NCBI GenBank assembly: GCA_913774845.1
Contig: CAJYJO010000050.1
Coordinates: 1-64,000, forward strand
DNA length: 64,000 bases
Direction: 5' to 3'
Origin: an uncultured Microbacterium sp.
GTDB lineage: Bacteria > Actinomycetota > Actinomycetes > Actinomycetales > Microbacteriaceae
Shown here in pieces: positions 35,326 to 45,196 of the stretch. Made by a program: the position numbers and the translations under genes. Every line of letters begins with the position of its first letter. The stretch's first letter is position 1. A model generated the notes under the pieces. The model made no database searches. It worked only from the letters and a program-made list of their open reading frames with translations, and had not been told where the DNA came from.

Positions 35326-35607
35326 GTGAGCACACCGGCATCCGAGATCTACGTCGTCGCGGGCGAGCGTCGGCGCGGCAACGCCCTGCGATGGGCGGCC
35401 ACGCTGGTGCTGGGCCTGCTCCAGGTGGAGGAGGATGCGCCGTCGGTGTCGGAGACGGTGATCCGCCGCGTCGACGGCTCCCTCGTCAAGAGGCTGAAGC
35501 CGGGGAGCATCTCGCACTTCGAGAAGCAGATCTCCGAGGTCACCACCGACCTCGGGACCATGGATGCCGTGCCCTTCGCGCAGAAGTGGATCGTCGACGC
35601 CGAGTGA
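35326..35607 (+). CDS. Conserved hypothetical small protein
   Basis: 93 residues: STPASEIYVVAGERRRGNALRWAATLVLGLLQVEEDAPSVSETVIRR, then KRLKPGSISHFEKQISEVTTDLGTMDAVPFAQKWI. It looks like a small alpha/beta cytosolic protein with no signal or membrane segment. The start is taken as the GTG at 35326, with an AGGATGG stretch about 6 nt upstream. An in-frame ATG at 35317 abuts its purine run and is less likely. I do not recognise the family. Confidence 0.65.
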   Translation: MSTPASEIYVVAGERRRGNALRWAATLVLGLLQVEEDAPSVSETVIRRVDGSLVKRLKPGSISHFEKQISEVTTDLGTMDAVPFAQKWIVDAE

Positions 35608-35669
35608 GCCGCGGCGGAACGGCCCGGAGCGAGGGCGCCCGTGTCGGGAAAGCGCGCGAGAATGTCGGC

Positions 35670-36245
35670 ATGAGCCTGCGCATCACCGATGATCCCGCCG
35701 CCGACGAGCTGCTGTCGAGCAACCCGCTCGCCCTGCTGATCGGCATGCTGCTCGACCAGCAGGTCGCGATGGAGACCGCGTTCGCCGGCCCGCTGAAGAT
35801 CCGGGAGCGCACCGGGTCGATGGATGCCGGCGCGATCGCGCATCAGGATCCCGACGAGTTCGCCGCCGCGTTCTCGCAGACGCCCGCCGTCCACCGCTAC
35901 CCGGGCTCGATGGCGGGGCGCGTGCAGGCGCTGTGCGCGGCGATCGAGCAGGACTGGGACGGGAACGCCGAGAACCTGTGGACGCGCGACGAGCCCGACG
36001 GCAAGACGGTGCTCAAGCGACTCAAGGCGCTGCCCGGGTTCGGCGAGCAGAAAGCGAAGATCTTCCTCGCCCTGCTCGGCAAGCAGCGCGGCTTCGACGG
36101 CGCCGGGTGGCGCGAGGCGTCCGCCCCCTACGGCGAGGACGGATCGTTCCGCTCGGTCGCCGACATCGTCAGCCCGGAGTCGCTGACCAAGGTGCGGGAG
36201 TTCAAGCGCGCCGCGAAGGCGGCGGCGAAGGAGACGAAAGGCTAA
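35670..36245 (+). CDS. HhH-GPD-type base excision DNA repair protein
   Basis: 191 residues, matching the short actinobacterial HhH-GPD group. The helix-hairpin-helix is KRLKALPGFGEQKAKIFLALLGKQ, and the start ITDDPAADELLSSNPLALLIGMLLDQQVAMETAFAGP is the conserved N-terminal helix. It lacks an iron-sulfur Cys cluster. Glycosylase activity is inferred from the family. The ATG lies 6 nt after GAGAAT, suggesting a leaderless start. Confidence 0.88.
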   Translation: MSLRITDDPAADELLSSNPLALLIGMLLDQQVAMETAFAGPLKIRERTGSMDAGAIAHQDPDEFAAAFSQTPAVHRYPGSMAGRVQALCAAIEQDWDGNAENLWTRDEPDGKTVLKRLKALPGFGEQKAKIFLALLGKQRGFDGAGWREASAPYGEDGSFRSVADIVSPESLTKVREFKRAAKAAAKETKG

Positions 36246-36293
36246 GTGCCGAAGTGCCCATGTCGTGAGCGACGCCCCCGGTGACGACCGGCG

Positions 36294-36845
36294 TCAGTCG
36301 CGACCGGCGTTGTAGCTGCAGTCGACGGAACCGGCGCGTTCGTCGGTCGAGATCGTGCGTCCATCGCGGACCAGCTCGCACGAGATGACCGTGGTGGGCT
36401 CGGATGCTCTCGCATCGATGCCGACGACGCCCTGGCTCGAGTCGAGACGGATGGACCTGCCCGAGGACCACTGCTCGGTGGTGCTGTCCGCACCGTCGCG
36501 GATGATCACGGTGACCGGCTCGGGCGAGTCGACCGTGAGCGTGTAGCTGGCGGAAAGGGCGAAGACCCCGGCGAGGATCACCCCGATCACCGTGAGCGCG
36601 GGAGCGATGACCGCCACCGCGGCCAGGAGGAAGGTCACGGCGGGTCCGGGCCGGGCTCCCACGGACCGCCGAGCCCGGAAAGCGAGCACGAGGGCGATCA
36701 CCCCGAGGATCACGGGCAAAGCCAGCACCGCCACCCGAGACCACGACAGCAGCATCCCGGCTGCCAGGATGACGAGAGCGGCCACCGACAGTGCCACGCT
36801 CAGAACGCGCGTGCGCGTCGTCGTGGCTTCTCCCTCTGCGACCAT
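36294..36845 (-). CDS. Hypothetical membrane protein with C-terminal MmpS-like domain
   Basis: 183 residues. Charged N-terminus, then four hydrophobic helices (around LSVALSVAALVILAAGMLL, VAVLALPVILGVIALVLAF, FLLAAVAVIAPALTVIGVILAGVFAL). The last 85 residues form a secreted-looking beta domain (YTLTVDSPEPVTVIIRDGAD, SVDCSYNAGRD) reminiscent of MmpS/Ig-like extracellular modules. The ATG at 36845 has a strong GGAGGGGGAG upstream, ruling out the longer in-frame ATG at 36905. Confidence 0.75.
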   Translation of the reverse strand: MVAEGEATTTRTRVLSVALSVAALVILAAGMLLSWSRVAVLALPVILGVIALVLAFRARRSVGARPGPAVTFLLAAVAVIAPALTVIGVILAGVFALSASYTLTVDSPEPVTVIIRDGADSTTEQWSSGRSIRLDSSQGVVGIDARASEPTTVISCELVRDGRTISTDERAGSVDCSYNAGRD

Positions 36846-37010
36846 CGGCTCCCCCTCCTCGAGACAGGACGAGCATAGGCGAATGGCGCAGCCTGGCCCA
36901 CGCACGGTTCTCTTTCACGCCGCGGTATGCGACATTGGTGAGAGGGGGCGCATTCGTGGTGCACACCACCGGTCATCCCCCGTTCGTGCAAGACGGATGA
37001 GGAAAATTCT

Positions 37011-38309
37011 GTGAGCTACGACGACCTCGACAGTGCCGTGGGCCGCCTGAAGAAGGCCGCGATCGACGCGTACATGGCCGTAGACGGCTTCTACGAAGAC
37101 CTGCTCGGCGAGAACAAGTACTACAAATGGGGCTGGGCGCCCAACGGCTACGAGATGCCGAACGCGGCCGGTGAGGGCGGCGGCAAGGTCGACGGTATGC
37201 CGTGGGCGGACGACATCTCCTTCGACGGCATCCGTTCCCGCGTCGACAATGCGGTCGACAGATGGCGTGGACTTCCCACCGGGTCCGGCGCGGACCCCTA
37301 CAAGACATCGACGTCGACGGCGGCGGCGAGCTTGGGGGCGTCGGGCAGCGGCGCATCCGTCGCGGATGACGGGGCGATCTTCACGTCGGCCAACACGATG
37401 GGCGACCTGCTCAACCAGCAGCTCGTCGCGTCGTTCATCGAACCGATGATGGACAAGTACTACACGCAGTTCAAAGGCGTGGCCCAGAGCCTCGGAGCCG
37501 CCGCCGCGATCCTCCAGATCAACTACGCGATGCAGTCGAGCATGTGGCAGGGAGCGCGCAGCGACGTGGCCAGCATCGTCGAGAAGGGCACCACCGCGTG
37601 CGCCGACTACGCCGAGAGCAAAGCCGCCGCCAACCTCAGCGTCACGCTGGGGGTCGTGGGAACCGTGGCAGCGGCGGTGGCGACCGTCGCCACCGCCGGG
37701 ACCGCGGCGCCGCTCGTCGGCTCGATGGTGGCGCTGTCGACGGCAGCCTCGACGGCGGTGACCGCGATCAGCGCGGACGCCTCGATCACGGGCGACGGGT
37801 ACGACCCGATCATGTCGTCTTTCGAGGACTCCCTCGAGAAGCTCCGCCAGGCGGTGGAAGATCAGGAGACCGCCGTCCGCACCATGCTGACGGGGGCCGT
37901 GGACCACATCTCCGGCGACCCGGCCGGCTTCGACCTCGACCGTTATCGCATCCAGACGCCGCCGGAGAACTTCTCCGACCAGATCGTGATGGTGCGCCAG
38001 CACACCAACACCGTGTCGAGCAACATGGGGCGCGTCCTCGATGCCCTGGACGCAGCGAAGTCCTCTCTCGGCTCCCCGCCGTACTCCGATCCGGCGCCGC
38101 ACAGCACGCAGATCTCGGCGGGAACGCACGCCGCCGCGTTCAGCCTGTACGACCTGACGGTCGATGCCCTGATCTCCACCCGCACGGAGTACGAGCGCGG
38201 GCGCGATCTCTTCGACGCCGAGGTGGAGAACTACTTCAACACCGACGCCGAGAACCAGCGGACCGTCGAGCAACTCGCCGCGTCCGAGGCCCTGACCCCC
38301 CGCTCCTGA
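37011..38309 (+). CDS. Large helical protein, T7SS-type substrate or partner suspected
   Basis: 432 residues, no signal peptide. The start has MSYDDLDSAVGRLKKAAIDAYMAVDGFYEDLLG, a WXG100-like helix with acidic Y-D/E features, then a low-complexity Ser/Ala stretch near residue 100, a helical block with SMWQGARSD, a hydrophobic Ala-rich region (about 210-265) and long amphipathic helices to the end. A YxxxD/E-type Tyr-rich segment (YYTQFKGVA) is visible. The GTG has GAGGAAAATT before it. Together with the following small gene it resembles an ESX effector/chaperone pair. Confidence 0.6.
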   Translation: MSYDDLDSAVGRLKKAAIDAYMAVDGFYEDLLGENKYYKWGWAPNGYEMPNAAGEGGGKVDGMPWADDISFDGIRSRVDNAVDRWRGLPTGSGADPYKTSTSTAAASLGASGSGASVADDGAIFTSANTMGDLLNQQLVASFIEPMMDKYYTQFKGVAQSLGAAAAILQINYAMQSSMWQGARSDVASIVEKGTTACADYAESKAAANLSVTLGVVGTVAAAVATVATAGTAAPLVGSMVALSTAASTAVTAISADASITGDGYDPIMSSFEDSLEKLRQAVEDQETAVRTMLTGAVDHISGDPAGFDLDRYRIQTPPENFSDQIVMVRQHTNTVSSNMGRVLDALDAAKSSLGSPPYSDPAPHSTQISAGTHAAAFSLYDLTVDALISTRTEYERGRDLFDAEVENYFNTDAENQRTVEQLAASEALTPRS

Positions 38310-38353
38310 GGCCCGTCGGCCGCCCCAACCACCGCAGAACGGATCGCATCGCC

Positions 38354-38824
38354 ATGGAAAGTCGTGTCCTCGGACCCATAGAGCTCGTCGGCGGCCTCGG
38401 CGGCGGCGTCTTCGAAACCACGACCGAGCTCGGCGGCGTCACCGTGCCGTTCCGCCTCGAGGTCGACTTCCCCGGGCGGTTCGACGAGCGTCACCTCGCT
38501 CAGCTCGACGCCATCCTGTCGGGCTGGGACCGAATCGAACTGATGGCGCGTCAGGCGCTCGAGTCCGCTCTGGAAGATCCTGGTTCTGCTCCCTCCGTCC
38601 TCTTCCGCGAGTGGGTCGACGAGTCCGGATCGCGCGACGACGACACGCGGGGCTTCCTCGCCGTGCTGAAGCCCGAACGCGTCACCATGCTGTGGGACGC
38701 CCCCGGCGCCCACCAGGACCGCATCGTCATGCCCTACCGCTACTCGCCGTCGGCCGACGCGGTCGTCCTGCGCTTCCGTGAGCGGGTGGGCGTCGAGATC
38801 GACCCCGTGCGACGCGCGGCCTGA
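38354..38824 (+). CDS. Hypothetical protein, DUF2004/DUF6985-like
   Basis: 156 residues. The beta-rich first part (LGPIELVGGLGGGVFETTTELGGVTVPFRLEVDF) matches the look of DUF2004/DUF6985 proteins, followed by a helix (LAQLDAILSGWDRIELMARQALESAL) and a C-terminal sheet (KPERVTMLWDAPG, VVLRFRERVGVEID). Proteins of this type are sometimes immunity-like. It is 45 nt behind the helical protein gene, so likely co-transcribed, and its function is unknown. Confidence 0.6.
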   Translation: MESRVLGPIELVGGLGGGVFETTTELGGVTVPFRLEVDFPGRFDERHLAQLDAILSGWDRIELMARQALESALEDPGSAPSVLFREWVDESGSRDDDTRGFLAVLKPERVTMLWDAPGAHQDRIVMPYRYSPSADAVVLRFRERVGVEIDPVRRAA

Positions 38825-38870
38825 GCGGAGGAGGGCGCACTCGCCATCCCGGGGGCGTCACGCCACATCG

Positions 38871-39045
38871 AGCGGCTCCGCCGGGCGCTGCGGCACGCCG
38901 AACCCAGCGGCTCCAGCAGGCGCAGCATCACGCCGAACCCAGCGGCTCCGCCAGGCGCCGCGGCATGCCTACTCCCAGCGGCTCCCCCGGGCGCAGCATC
39001 ATGCCGAACCCAGCGGCTCCCCCGGGCGCAGCACCCGCGGATCCT
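38871..39045. repeat. Five imperfect tandem 35-bp repeats between convergent genes
   Basis: AGCGGCTCC begins at 38871, 38906, 38941, 38977 and 39012 (35-36 bp period). Each unit continues GGGCGC...GC...CATGCCGAACCC with small changes. The array fills the gap between two convergent genes and has no coding potential of its own. Confidence 0.85.
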
Positions 39046-39092
39046 CGTGCCGCGCCCGGCGATCCCGGGGCGCGGAGGCTCCCGCGCCGCGG

Positions 39093-42000
39093 TCATCGGA
39101 GTGAGCGGATCGCCAGGGCCACCGCCTTCACCTCGCGGATGCGCCGCTCGTAGGTCGCCGCGACCACGATGAGCAGGACGCCGGCGATTCCCAGCCACAG
39201 CCACCACAGGCCCGACGCGCTCTCGTAGAGCACGGTGATCCACGGCCACAGCTGGGCGACGGCGTGGATGATGAGGACGATCCCGCCGAGGAGCACGGGC
39301 GCCTGCCAGCGCAGCCGCACCCCGACCAACAACGTCACGAGGGCGACGACGCCGAGCGCGATGACGCGCCAGAGCGCGTTGCCGGTGGAGAAGTCGTACA
39401 CCAGCGACGGGACGAGCAGCAACGCGAGACCGATACCCAGCGCCGGCCACGTGCGCGACTCGGGCCGTCGACGCAGGGTACGGATGCCGTGGGCGAGCAG
39501 CGCCGCGGCAATCGGAACCGTGGCCGTCTCGATCGGGTCTGCGCTGCCGAACGAGACCGCCGCGAGCGCGAGGACGGCGGACAGACCGATCAGCGCAACC
39601 CGCACCACCGGGCCGTGCCACCACAGGCCGAGGGCCAGGATGATGACGAGGGTGACGCTCAGGCGGAGCGGACCCTCTCCGGTGGCGGAGAGCCGGGCGA
39701 CGGTCAAAGCGACGGCGACGGCCGGACCGGCGATCGCGAGGGCCGTCGCCAGGGGCGAGGAGACATCCGGGCGGCGCAGACGCAGAACGAGCGCGATGGC
39801 CACCGGGATGACGGTCGCGGCGAGCATCCAGACGTCGAAGAGCACCATGGCGAGCTCGTGCAGGGCGCGCAGCGACGCGGCCACCATCAGCCCCACGGAT
39901 GCGACGGCGACGGTCGGTGTCACCAGCGCGAGGAGAGCGCCGCGCAGCACGGTCGAGGCGAAGACCATCACGACGACGGCGGCGACGGTGACCCCGATGG
40001 CGCGCACCGGCGACGCGTCGGCCAGGACGGCGGAAGGCAGCAGTCCGACCGCGAGTCCACCGATTGCCAACAGCACCGAGGCGACCCCGATGGGCCGACG
40101 ACGGCCGAGGACGGCGGCGGCCACCCACACGACCGCGAGCGGAACGGTCGCCCACTCGAGGGGGCGGACGCCGGCACCCGCGGCGACGAGCGCCACGAGG
40201 CCCGCCCCCGAAAGCGCGGTGATCGCCAGCGGCATCCCCCTCAGAGGATGACGGAACCGCAGCGCCGCGACGCCGACTGCGCCGAGGACGACCACGCCGA
40301 CCACCACCCGCTCGACCGGTCCGCCGTCGGCGGCGATGAGCACCGTGGTTCCGAGCGCGAGGATCGCGGCGGCGGCGACGACCGCGCCGCGCGCGGAAGC
40401 CAGCGCCCACGACACCGACCGTCGCCCGATGCCGAACGCGGCCGCGGCGATCGCGACGGCACACACCACGACGACCAGATCGGCGACGCCGACCCCGTTC
40501 CGGATCGCCGGACGGATCAGCTGCGAAGCCGTGAGCAGCGCGAGCGACAGGGCACCCGCGGCCGCGACGGCGACGGGGATCTCGTCCGGCGTGCGCGGAG
40601 GGCGGCTCCAAGCGCCGCCCGTCAGCACCAGGACGGAGACCGCCGCGACGACCGCGACCCGGACGACGTCGTCGGCGGCGGACAGCGCGCTGGGGGCGAG
40701 AGCGACCGTGGTTCCGGCGGCGGCGATCACCGCGGGCACGGCGACGGAACGACCCTCGACGAGGCGTCGAGCCCGCTCGTGACCGGCCGCGATCGCGATG
40801 ACCGCGAGGCCGACCGGAACCGTGAAGACCTCGACGATCTCGGTCTGCTGCCAGAACAGCCGCGTCCACAGCGCGAGCGTGCCGAGGACGAGCCCGAGCC
40901 AGACGAGATGCCGGCGCCCGCCGCGAGAACGGAAGAGCCCGTCGGCGTCCGTGGCCCAGAGCACGGCGGTCACCGCGGCGAGCAGGAGCGGGATCCATCG
41001 GACCCCCGGCGACGGGGCGGCGGCGATGGAGAGCATCGCGACGATCGCCGCTCCCGCGTCGAGGAAGGCCCGGGTCGGGGTGTCGGAGCCCGACAGGCGC
41101 AGCGCCGCCGCCACGACGGCGAGGGCGAGGGTCGCGAAGGCGATGGACGGGAAGAGCGCGGGCGCGTCGGCCAGCCGGAGGGCGGAGGCCGAAGCGGCGG
41201 CGAGCAGCAGCGGCGTCATCACCGCCGCGAACGGACGCGCGACGCGCCACGCTCGGTAGGGCGCGGTGAGCACCGTCGCCGCCGCGCCGGACGCGACGAG
41301 CGTCGCCGCGAGCACCCACACGTCGGTCGAAACCCCCGTCCGGAACAGGAGCACGGGTGCGGCGACGACCAGGATCGACGCGAGGGCGGCGACCGCACCC
41401 GCGCCCCGCTGCCCGTCGTCGAGCCCCGCGCGGCGCCCGGCGGGAACGACGACGGCGACGAGCCACAGAGCCGCCACGGCGAGCGGCACCGTCAGCGGGG
41501 TGGCGCCGGCGACGACGAGATCGGCCCCCGCACGCAACGCCCCGGGGACGAGCACTGCGCTGCTCGTCAGGAACAGCACGACCGTCACCGTCGATGGTCT
41601 CCGCAGACCCGGGTTCGCGCCGGCGGCGGCCGCGACCACACCCGCGACGACGACGGTGGCCACGCCCCAGGCGAGCGGAGAGGCGAACGACAACAGCCAG
41701 CCCGCGCCGAGGGCGGTGGTCCCTCCGACCGCGGCGAGCGCGACGTCGCCTCGATGATGACGGAGGACGACGACCGCGACGACGGCCAGTGCGAGATACC
41801 AGAGGACCACGAGCACCACCACACGCAGCTGCGGCCCCGTGAGAAGGGCGACACCGACCGCCGCGATGAGAGCGGGAGTCCGGCGCTGTATCCACGCCCC
41901 CGAGAGACGCCAGACGACGATGGCGAGGACCGCGATCGCGGCGAGCGAGATCACCGCGGCGCTGCTGGTGGCATCCGGGACATCGACGTCGACGGCGGAG

Positions 42001-43574
42001 CGACCGAAGACGACGGTCGCCTGACGCAGCGGCACGCCGAAAGCGGCGAGCGCCCCGAGAACCGGGAGGACCGCGGCCGCACCCGCGACGACGGCTCCGG
42101 CGAGAGAGGCGGCGACGACGCTCGTGCGGCCGACACCCGGAGCGGCACGGCGCGCCGCGGCGTCGAGGGCCAAGGCGACGGCCGCTGCGACCAGCACCGG
42201 GACGGTGACCGACAGGGTCGCATCCGCTGCGCGGACGACGGAGGCGGCGATGCCCACGCCGAGCACGATGACCGCCGCGACCGCCGCCGTGGGGGCGAGA
42301 CGCGCGGCACCACGACGCGCGAGCGAACCGGCGTGGAGCGCGAGACCCAGGCCGAGCACGGCGGTGAGGATCGCCGGCGTCGCCGGAGAGCGGGGGTCGA
42401 CGATCAGCGCGGCCGTCAGTGCGACGACCACGCCGAGCCCGGCGAGCGCCCGGACGACGGCGATCTCGACCGTCAGAGCCGGCCGCGGGCGTCGGGCGAG
42501 CAACGGTGCGAAGGGCGCGGCGAGGGCGACGAGCAGCAGAGCGAGACCCCAGGCGTACCACCCGAGGGCGGCATCGCGCGTGAAGACGCCGGCGACGAGC
42601 ACGGCGGGGCCGACCGCGAGGGCCGCCACGGCAGCGGAGAGCGGTGCGCGCAGACGCGACAGTCGGGCCCACCCGACGAACGCCGCCCCCGCCGCCAGGG
42701 TCGTCGCGCCCCAGTAGACGCTCGGCTCCACCTCGGCCGCCCCGGCCAGGTCGTTGGCCCGCACGGCCCACACATCGAGGGCGACGAAGGCGATTCCGAG
42801 CAGCGCGATGCCCTCGGCGGTGGCACCGAGCCCGCGTCGTCGCAGCAGCGAGGCCGTCGCGATGATCGCCGCGGTCACGAAACCGATGATGATCGAGCGC
42901 AGGACGAGTCCCCCGCCGATCCACGCGACGGTGAGGAAGAACGCGGCCGCGACCGCCAGCAGCACCACACCGGCCGACAGCAGGAAGACCTGGACGCTGG
43001 AGCGGCGGGGAGCGGCAGGCTCCGCGGGAAGGGGCGCGGACGGAACGACGGGCGGGCCGACGACGACCGGGGGCGCTTGCGCAGGGGCCGCCTCCGGCAG
43101 GGCCCGGGGCGTCGGCCACGGCGTCGGCGTCGGCGTCGGCGTCGGACCGACAGCAGGCTCGGCCGGCGACAGGGACGCCACGTCAGCCGCCGCGGCGGGA
43201 TCGCTCGCGGGCTCCAGCCGGACCGGAATCGGCGGAGGGGTCATCGCCGCGGCCGGGAGCACCGGAGGGATCTCGGCCTCGGCGATCACCGAAACCCGCT
43301 CCTGCTCGGCGCGAGCCGCCGCGGCGGCCGCCTCGGTGTCGCGGTGGACGCTCCGGAGCACGTCGGCACGCTCGTCGACGAGGTCGACGATCCGCCGCGA
43401 GAGCTCGAGCACGCGTGCGGTGCGCGCGTCGGTGAGATCGAGTCCGCAGGATGCACACGGCGACGCGGTGATCGCCGTGAAGCACGACGGACAGCGGGAT
43501 GTATCGACGAGAGCACCCGGCCCCGGCGGCCACGCGGCTCCCGTGAGCTGTGCCCCACCCTCGACTTCCGTCAT
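39093..43574 (-). CDS. Giant polytopic membrane protein (SCO7613 C-terminal/DUF2157-like)
   Basis: 1493 residues. The N-terminus has a two-Cys-pair zinc ribbon (CPSCFTAITASPCASCGLDL), a coiled coil (about residues 50-95), then a Pro/Thr-rich linker ending PTPTPTPTPWPTP. From about residue 205 onward the chain is almost continuous hydrophobic helices, on the order of 40, ending in a basic cytosolic tail. The SCO7613-type proteins of actinobacteria share this plan; their role is unknown. The minus-strand start ATG at 43574 has GAGGGGG about 7 nt upstream. Confidence 0.85.
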   Translation of the reverse strand: MTEVEGGAQLTGAAWPPGPGALVDTSRCPSCFTAITASPCASCGLDLTDARTARVLELSRRIVDLVDERADVLRSVHRDTEAAAAAARAEQERVSVIAEAEIPPVLPAAAMTPPPIPVRLEPASDPAAAADVASLSPAEPAVGPTPTPTPTPWPTPRALPEAAPAQAPPVVVGPPVVPSAPLPAEPAAPRRSSVQVFLLSAGVVLLAVAAAFFLTVAWIGGGLVLRSIIIGFVTAAIIATASLLRRRGLGATAEGIALLGIAFVALDVWAVRANDLAGAAEVEPSVYWGATTLAAGAAFVGWARLSRLRAPLSAAVAALAVGPAVLVAGVFTRDAALGWYAWGLALLLVALAAPFAPLLARRPRPALTVEIAVVRALAGLGVVVALTAALIVDPRSPATPAILTAVLGLGLALHAGSLARRGAARLAPTAAVAAVIVLGVGIAASVVRAADATLSVTVPVLVAAAVALALDAAARRAAPGVGRTSVVAASLAGAVVAGAAAVLPVLGALAAFGVPLRQATVVFGRSAVDVDVPDATSSAAVISLAAIAVLAIVVWRLSGAWIQRRTPALIAAVGVALLTGPQLRVVVLVVLWYLALAVVAVVVLRHHRGDVALAAVGGTTALGAGWLLSFASPLAWGVATVVVAGVVAAAAGANPGLRRPSTVTVVLFLTSSAVLVPGALRAGADLVVAGATPLTVPLAVAALWLVAVVVPAGRRAGLDDGQRGAGAVAALASILVVAAPVLLFRTGVSTDVWVLAATLVASGAAATVLTAPYRAWRVARPFAAVMTPLLLAAASASALRLADAPALFPSIAFATLALAVVAAALRLSGSDTPTRAFLDAGAAIVAMLSIAAAPSPGVRWIPLLLAAVTAVLWATDADGLFRSRGGRRHLVWLGLVLGTLALWTRLFWQQTEIVEVFTVPVGLAVIAIAAGHERARRLVEGRSVAVPAVIAAAGTTVALAPSALSAADDVVRVAVVAAVSVLVLTGGAWSRPPRTPDEIPVAVAAAGALSLALLTASQLIRPAIRNGVGVADLVVVVCAVAIAAAAFGIGRRSVSWALASARGAVVAAAAILALGTTVLIAADGGPVERVVVGVVVLGAVGVAALRFRHPLRGMPLAITALSGAGLVALVAAGAGVRPLEWATVPLAVVWVAAAVLGRRRPIGVASVLLAIGGLAVGLLPSAVLADASPVRAIGVTVAAVVVMVFASTVLRGALLALVTPTVAVASVGLMVAASLRALHELAMVLFDVWMLAATVIPVAIALVLRLRRPDVSSPLATALAIAGPAVAVALTVARLSATGEGPLRLSVTLVIILALGLWWHGPVVRVALIGLSAVLALAAVSFGSADPIETATVPIAAALLAHGIRTLRRRPESRTWPALGIGLALLLVPSLVYDFSTGNALWRVIALGVVALVTLLVGVRLRWQAPVLLGGIVLIIHAVAQLWPWITVLYESASGLWWLWLGIAGVLLIVVAATYERRIREVKAVALAIRSLR

Positions 43575-43698
43575 CGTGCCCCCTCGGCGTCGGTCGTCGC
43601 CCCAGGCTAGCGAAGGGCGCGAACCGCACCGCGGCTATCCACAGGCACGCCGCCGCGATCCACGCCGCCCGCGACCGACGGCACCCGGAGACGACGAA

Positions 43699-43735
43699 GA
43701 CCGGATGCCGCGGCCTCGAGCCACGGCATCCGGTC
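43699..43735 (-). terminator. Perfect 12-bp hairpin terminator after glyS
   Basis: GACCGGATGCCG (43699-43710) pairs with CGGCATCCGGTC (43724-43735) over a 13-nt loop, 14 nt beyond the glyS stop on the minus strand. Confidence 0.8.
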
Positions 43736-43749
43736 TGTCGCTCTGCGGG

Positions 43750-45138
43750 TCAGGCCCCGCGCAGACGCTCCGCGAGGTAGTCGCGCAGCGCGTCGAGGCC
43801 GATGCGCTCCTGGCCCATCGTGTCGCGGTCGCGGACGGTCACGGCGTTGTCGTCGAGCGAGTCGAAGTCGACCGTGACGCAGAACGGCGTACCGATCTCG
43901 TCCTGACGGCGGTAGCGACGGCCGATTGCGCCCGCGTCGTCGAAGTCGATGTTCCACCCGGCCGCGCGAAGCGTGTCGGCGACCTCGCGGGCCAGCGGCG
44001 ACAGGCGCTCGTTGCGCGAGAGCGGCAGCACGGCGACCTTGACGGGTGCGAGGCGCGGGTCGAGCTTGAGCACCGTGCGGGTGTCGGTGCCGCCCTTGGC
44101 GTTGGGCACCTCTTCTTCGCGGTAGGCGTCGACGAGGAAGGCCATCATCGCGCGCGTGAGACCGAACGAGGGCTCGATGACGTAGGGCGTGTACTTCTCG
44201 CCCGAGGCCTGGTCGAAGAACGTCAGCGACTGGCCCGACGCCTCGGAGTGGCTCTTGAGGTCGTAGTCGGTGCGGTTCGCGACGCCCATGAGCTCGCCCC
44301 ACTCCTTGCCCGGGAAGCCGAAGCGGTACTCGACGTCGATCGTGCCGGCGGAGTAGTGCGCACGGTCGTCTTCCGGGACGTCGAAGCGCTTCATGTTGTC
44401 GGGATCGATGCCGAGGTCGATGAACCAGTTCCAGCACGCCTCGACCCAGTGCTCGAACCACTCGTCCGCCTCGGCCGGCGGGGTGAAGAACTCGATCTCC
44501 ATCTGCTCGAACTCGCGCGTGCGGAAGATGAAGTTTCCGGGCGTGATCTCGTTGCGGAACGCCTTGCCCACCTGCCCGACGCCGAACGGGGGCTTGCGAC
44601 GGGATGCCGTGAGCACGTTCGAGAAGTTCACGAAGATGCCCTGTGCGGTCTCGGGGCGCAGGAAGTGCAGCCCCGACTCGTCGTCGACGACACCGAGGTA
44701 GGTCTTGACCAGACCCGAGAACGACTTGGGCTCGGTGTATTGACCCTTCGTGCCGCAATTGGGGCAGGGCACGTCGGCGAGACCGTTCTCTGCCTTCCGG
44801 CCCTTGCGCGCCTCGAAGTCCTCGATGAGGTTGTCGGCGCGGAAGCGCTTATGGCAGCTGAGGCACTCGACCAGCGGGTCGGTGAAGGTCGCGACGTGGC
44901 CGGACGCCTCCCACACGCGCTTGGGCAGGATGACGCTGGAGTCGAGGCCCACCATGTCGCCGCGACCGCGCACGAAGGTCTGCCACCACTGCCGCCGGAT
45001 GTTCTCCTTCAGCTCGGTGCCGAGGGGGCCGTAGTCCCAGGCCGAGCGCGAACCGCCGTAGATCTCACCGGCCTGGAAGACGAACCCGCGATGGCGGGCG
45101 AGGGCGATGACCTTGTCGAGGCGGGACTGTTCGGCCAC
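43750..45138 (-). CDS. glyS: Glycine--tRNA ligase (alpha2 type)
   Basis: 462 residues, class II synthetase of the eukaryote/Gram-positive dimer type. Motifs: [22 protein letters not shown], zinc-binding CLSCHKRFR and CPNCGTKG, motif 2 [32 protein letters not shown] and [12 protein letters not shown] (motif 3), with the anticodon-binding domain from about 350. The final [11 protein letters not shown] is standard. It is monocistronic with its own terminator. Confidence 0.98.
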   Translation of the reverse strand: MAEQSRLDKVIALARHRGFVFQAGEIYGGSRSAWDYGPLGTELKENIRRQWWQTFVRGRGDMVGLDSSVILPKRVWEASGHVATFTDPLVECLSCHKRFRADNLIEDFEARKGRKAENGLADVPCPNCGTKGQYTEPKSFSGLVKTYLGVVDDESGLHFLRPETAQGIFVNFSNVLTASRRKPPFGVGQVGKAFRNEITPGNFIFRTREFEQMEIEFFTPPAEADEWFEHWVEACWNWFIDLGIDPDNMKRFDVPEDDRAHYSAGTIDVEYRFGFPGKEWGELMGVANRTDYDLKSHSEASGQSLTFFDQASGEKYTPYVIEPSFGLTRAMMAFLVDAYREEEVPNAKGGTDTRTVLKLDPRLAPVKVAVLPLSRNERLSPLAREVADTLRAAGWNIDFDDAGAIGRRYRRQDEIGTPFCVTVDFDSLDDNAVTVRDRDTMGQERIGLDALRDYLAERLRGA

Positions 45139-45196
45139 GGTGGCTCCAATGGTCGGGAAAGCTGTGGGGATCGAGCGCGAGTGCGCGGCATCCAGT

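Noticed and set aside
38871-39045. The 35-bp array as CRISPR
   Set aside because: The units are contiguous with no unique spacers between them.
39264-43610. 1448-codon frame opposite the giant membrane protein gene
   Set aside because: It is a run of charged Arg/Asp/Glu residues, the expected antisense reading of hydrophobic high-GC codons.
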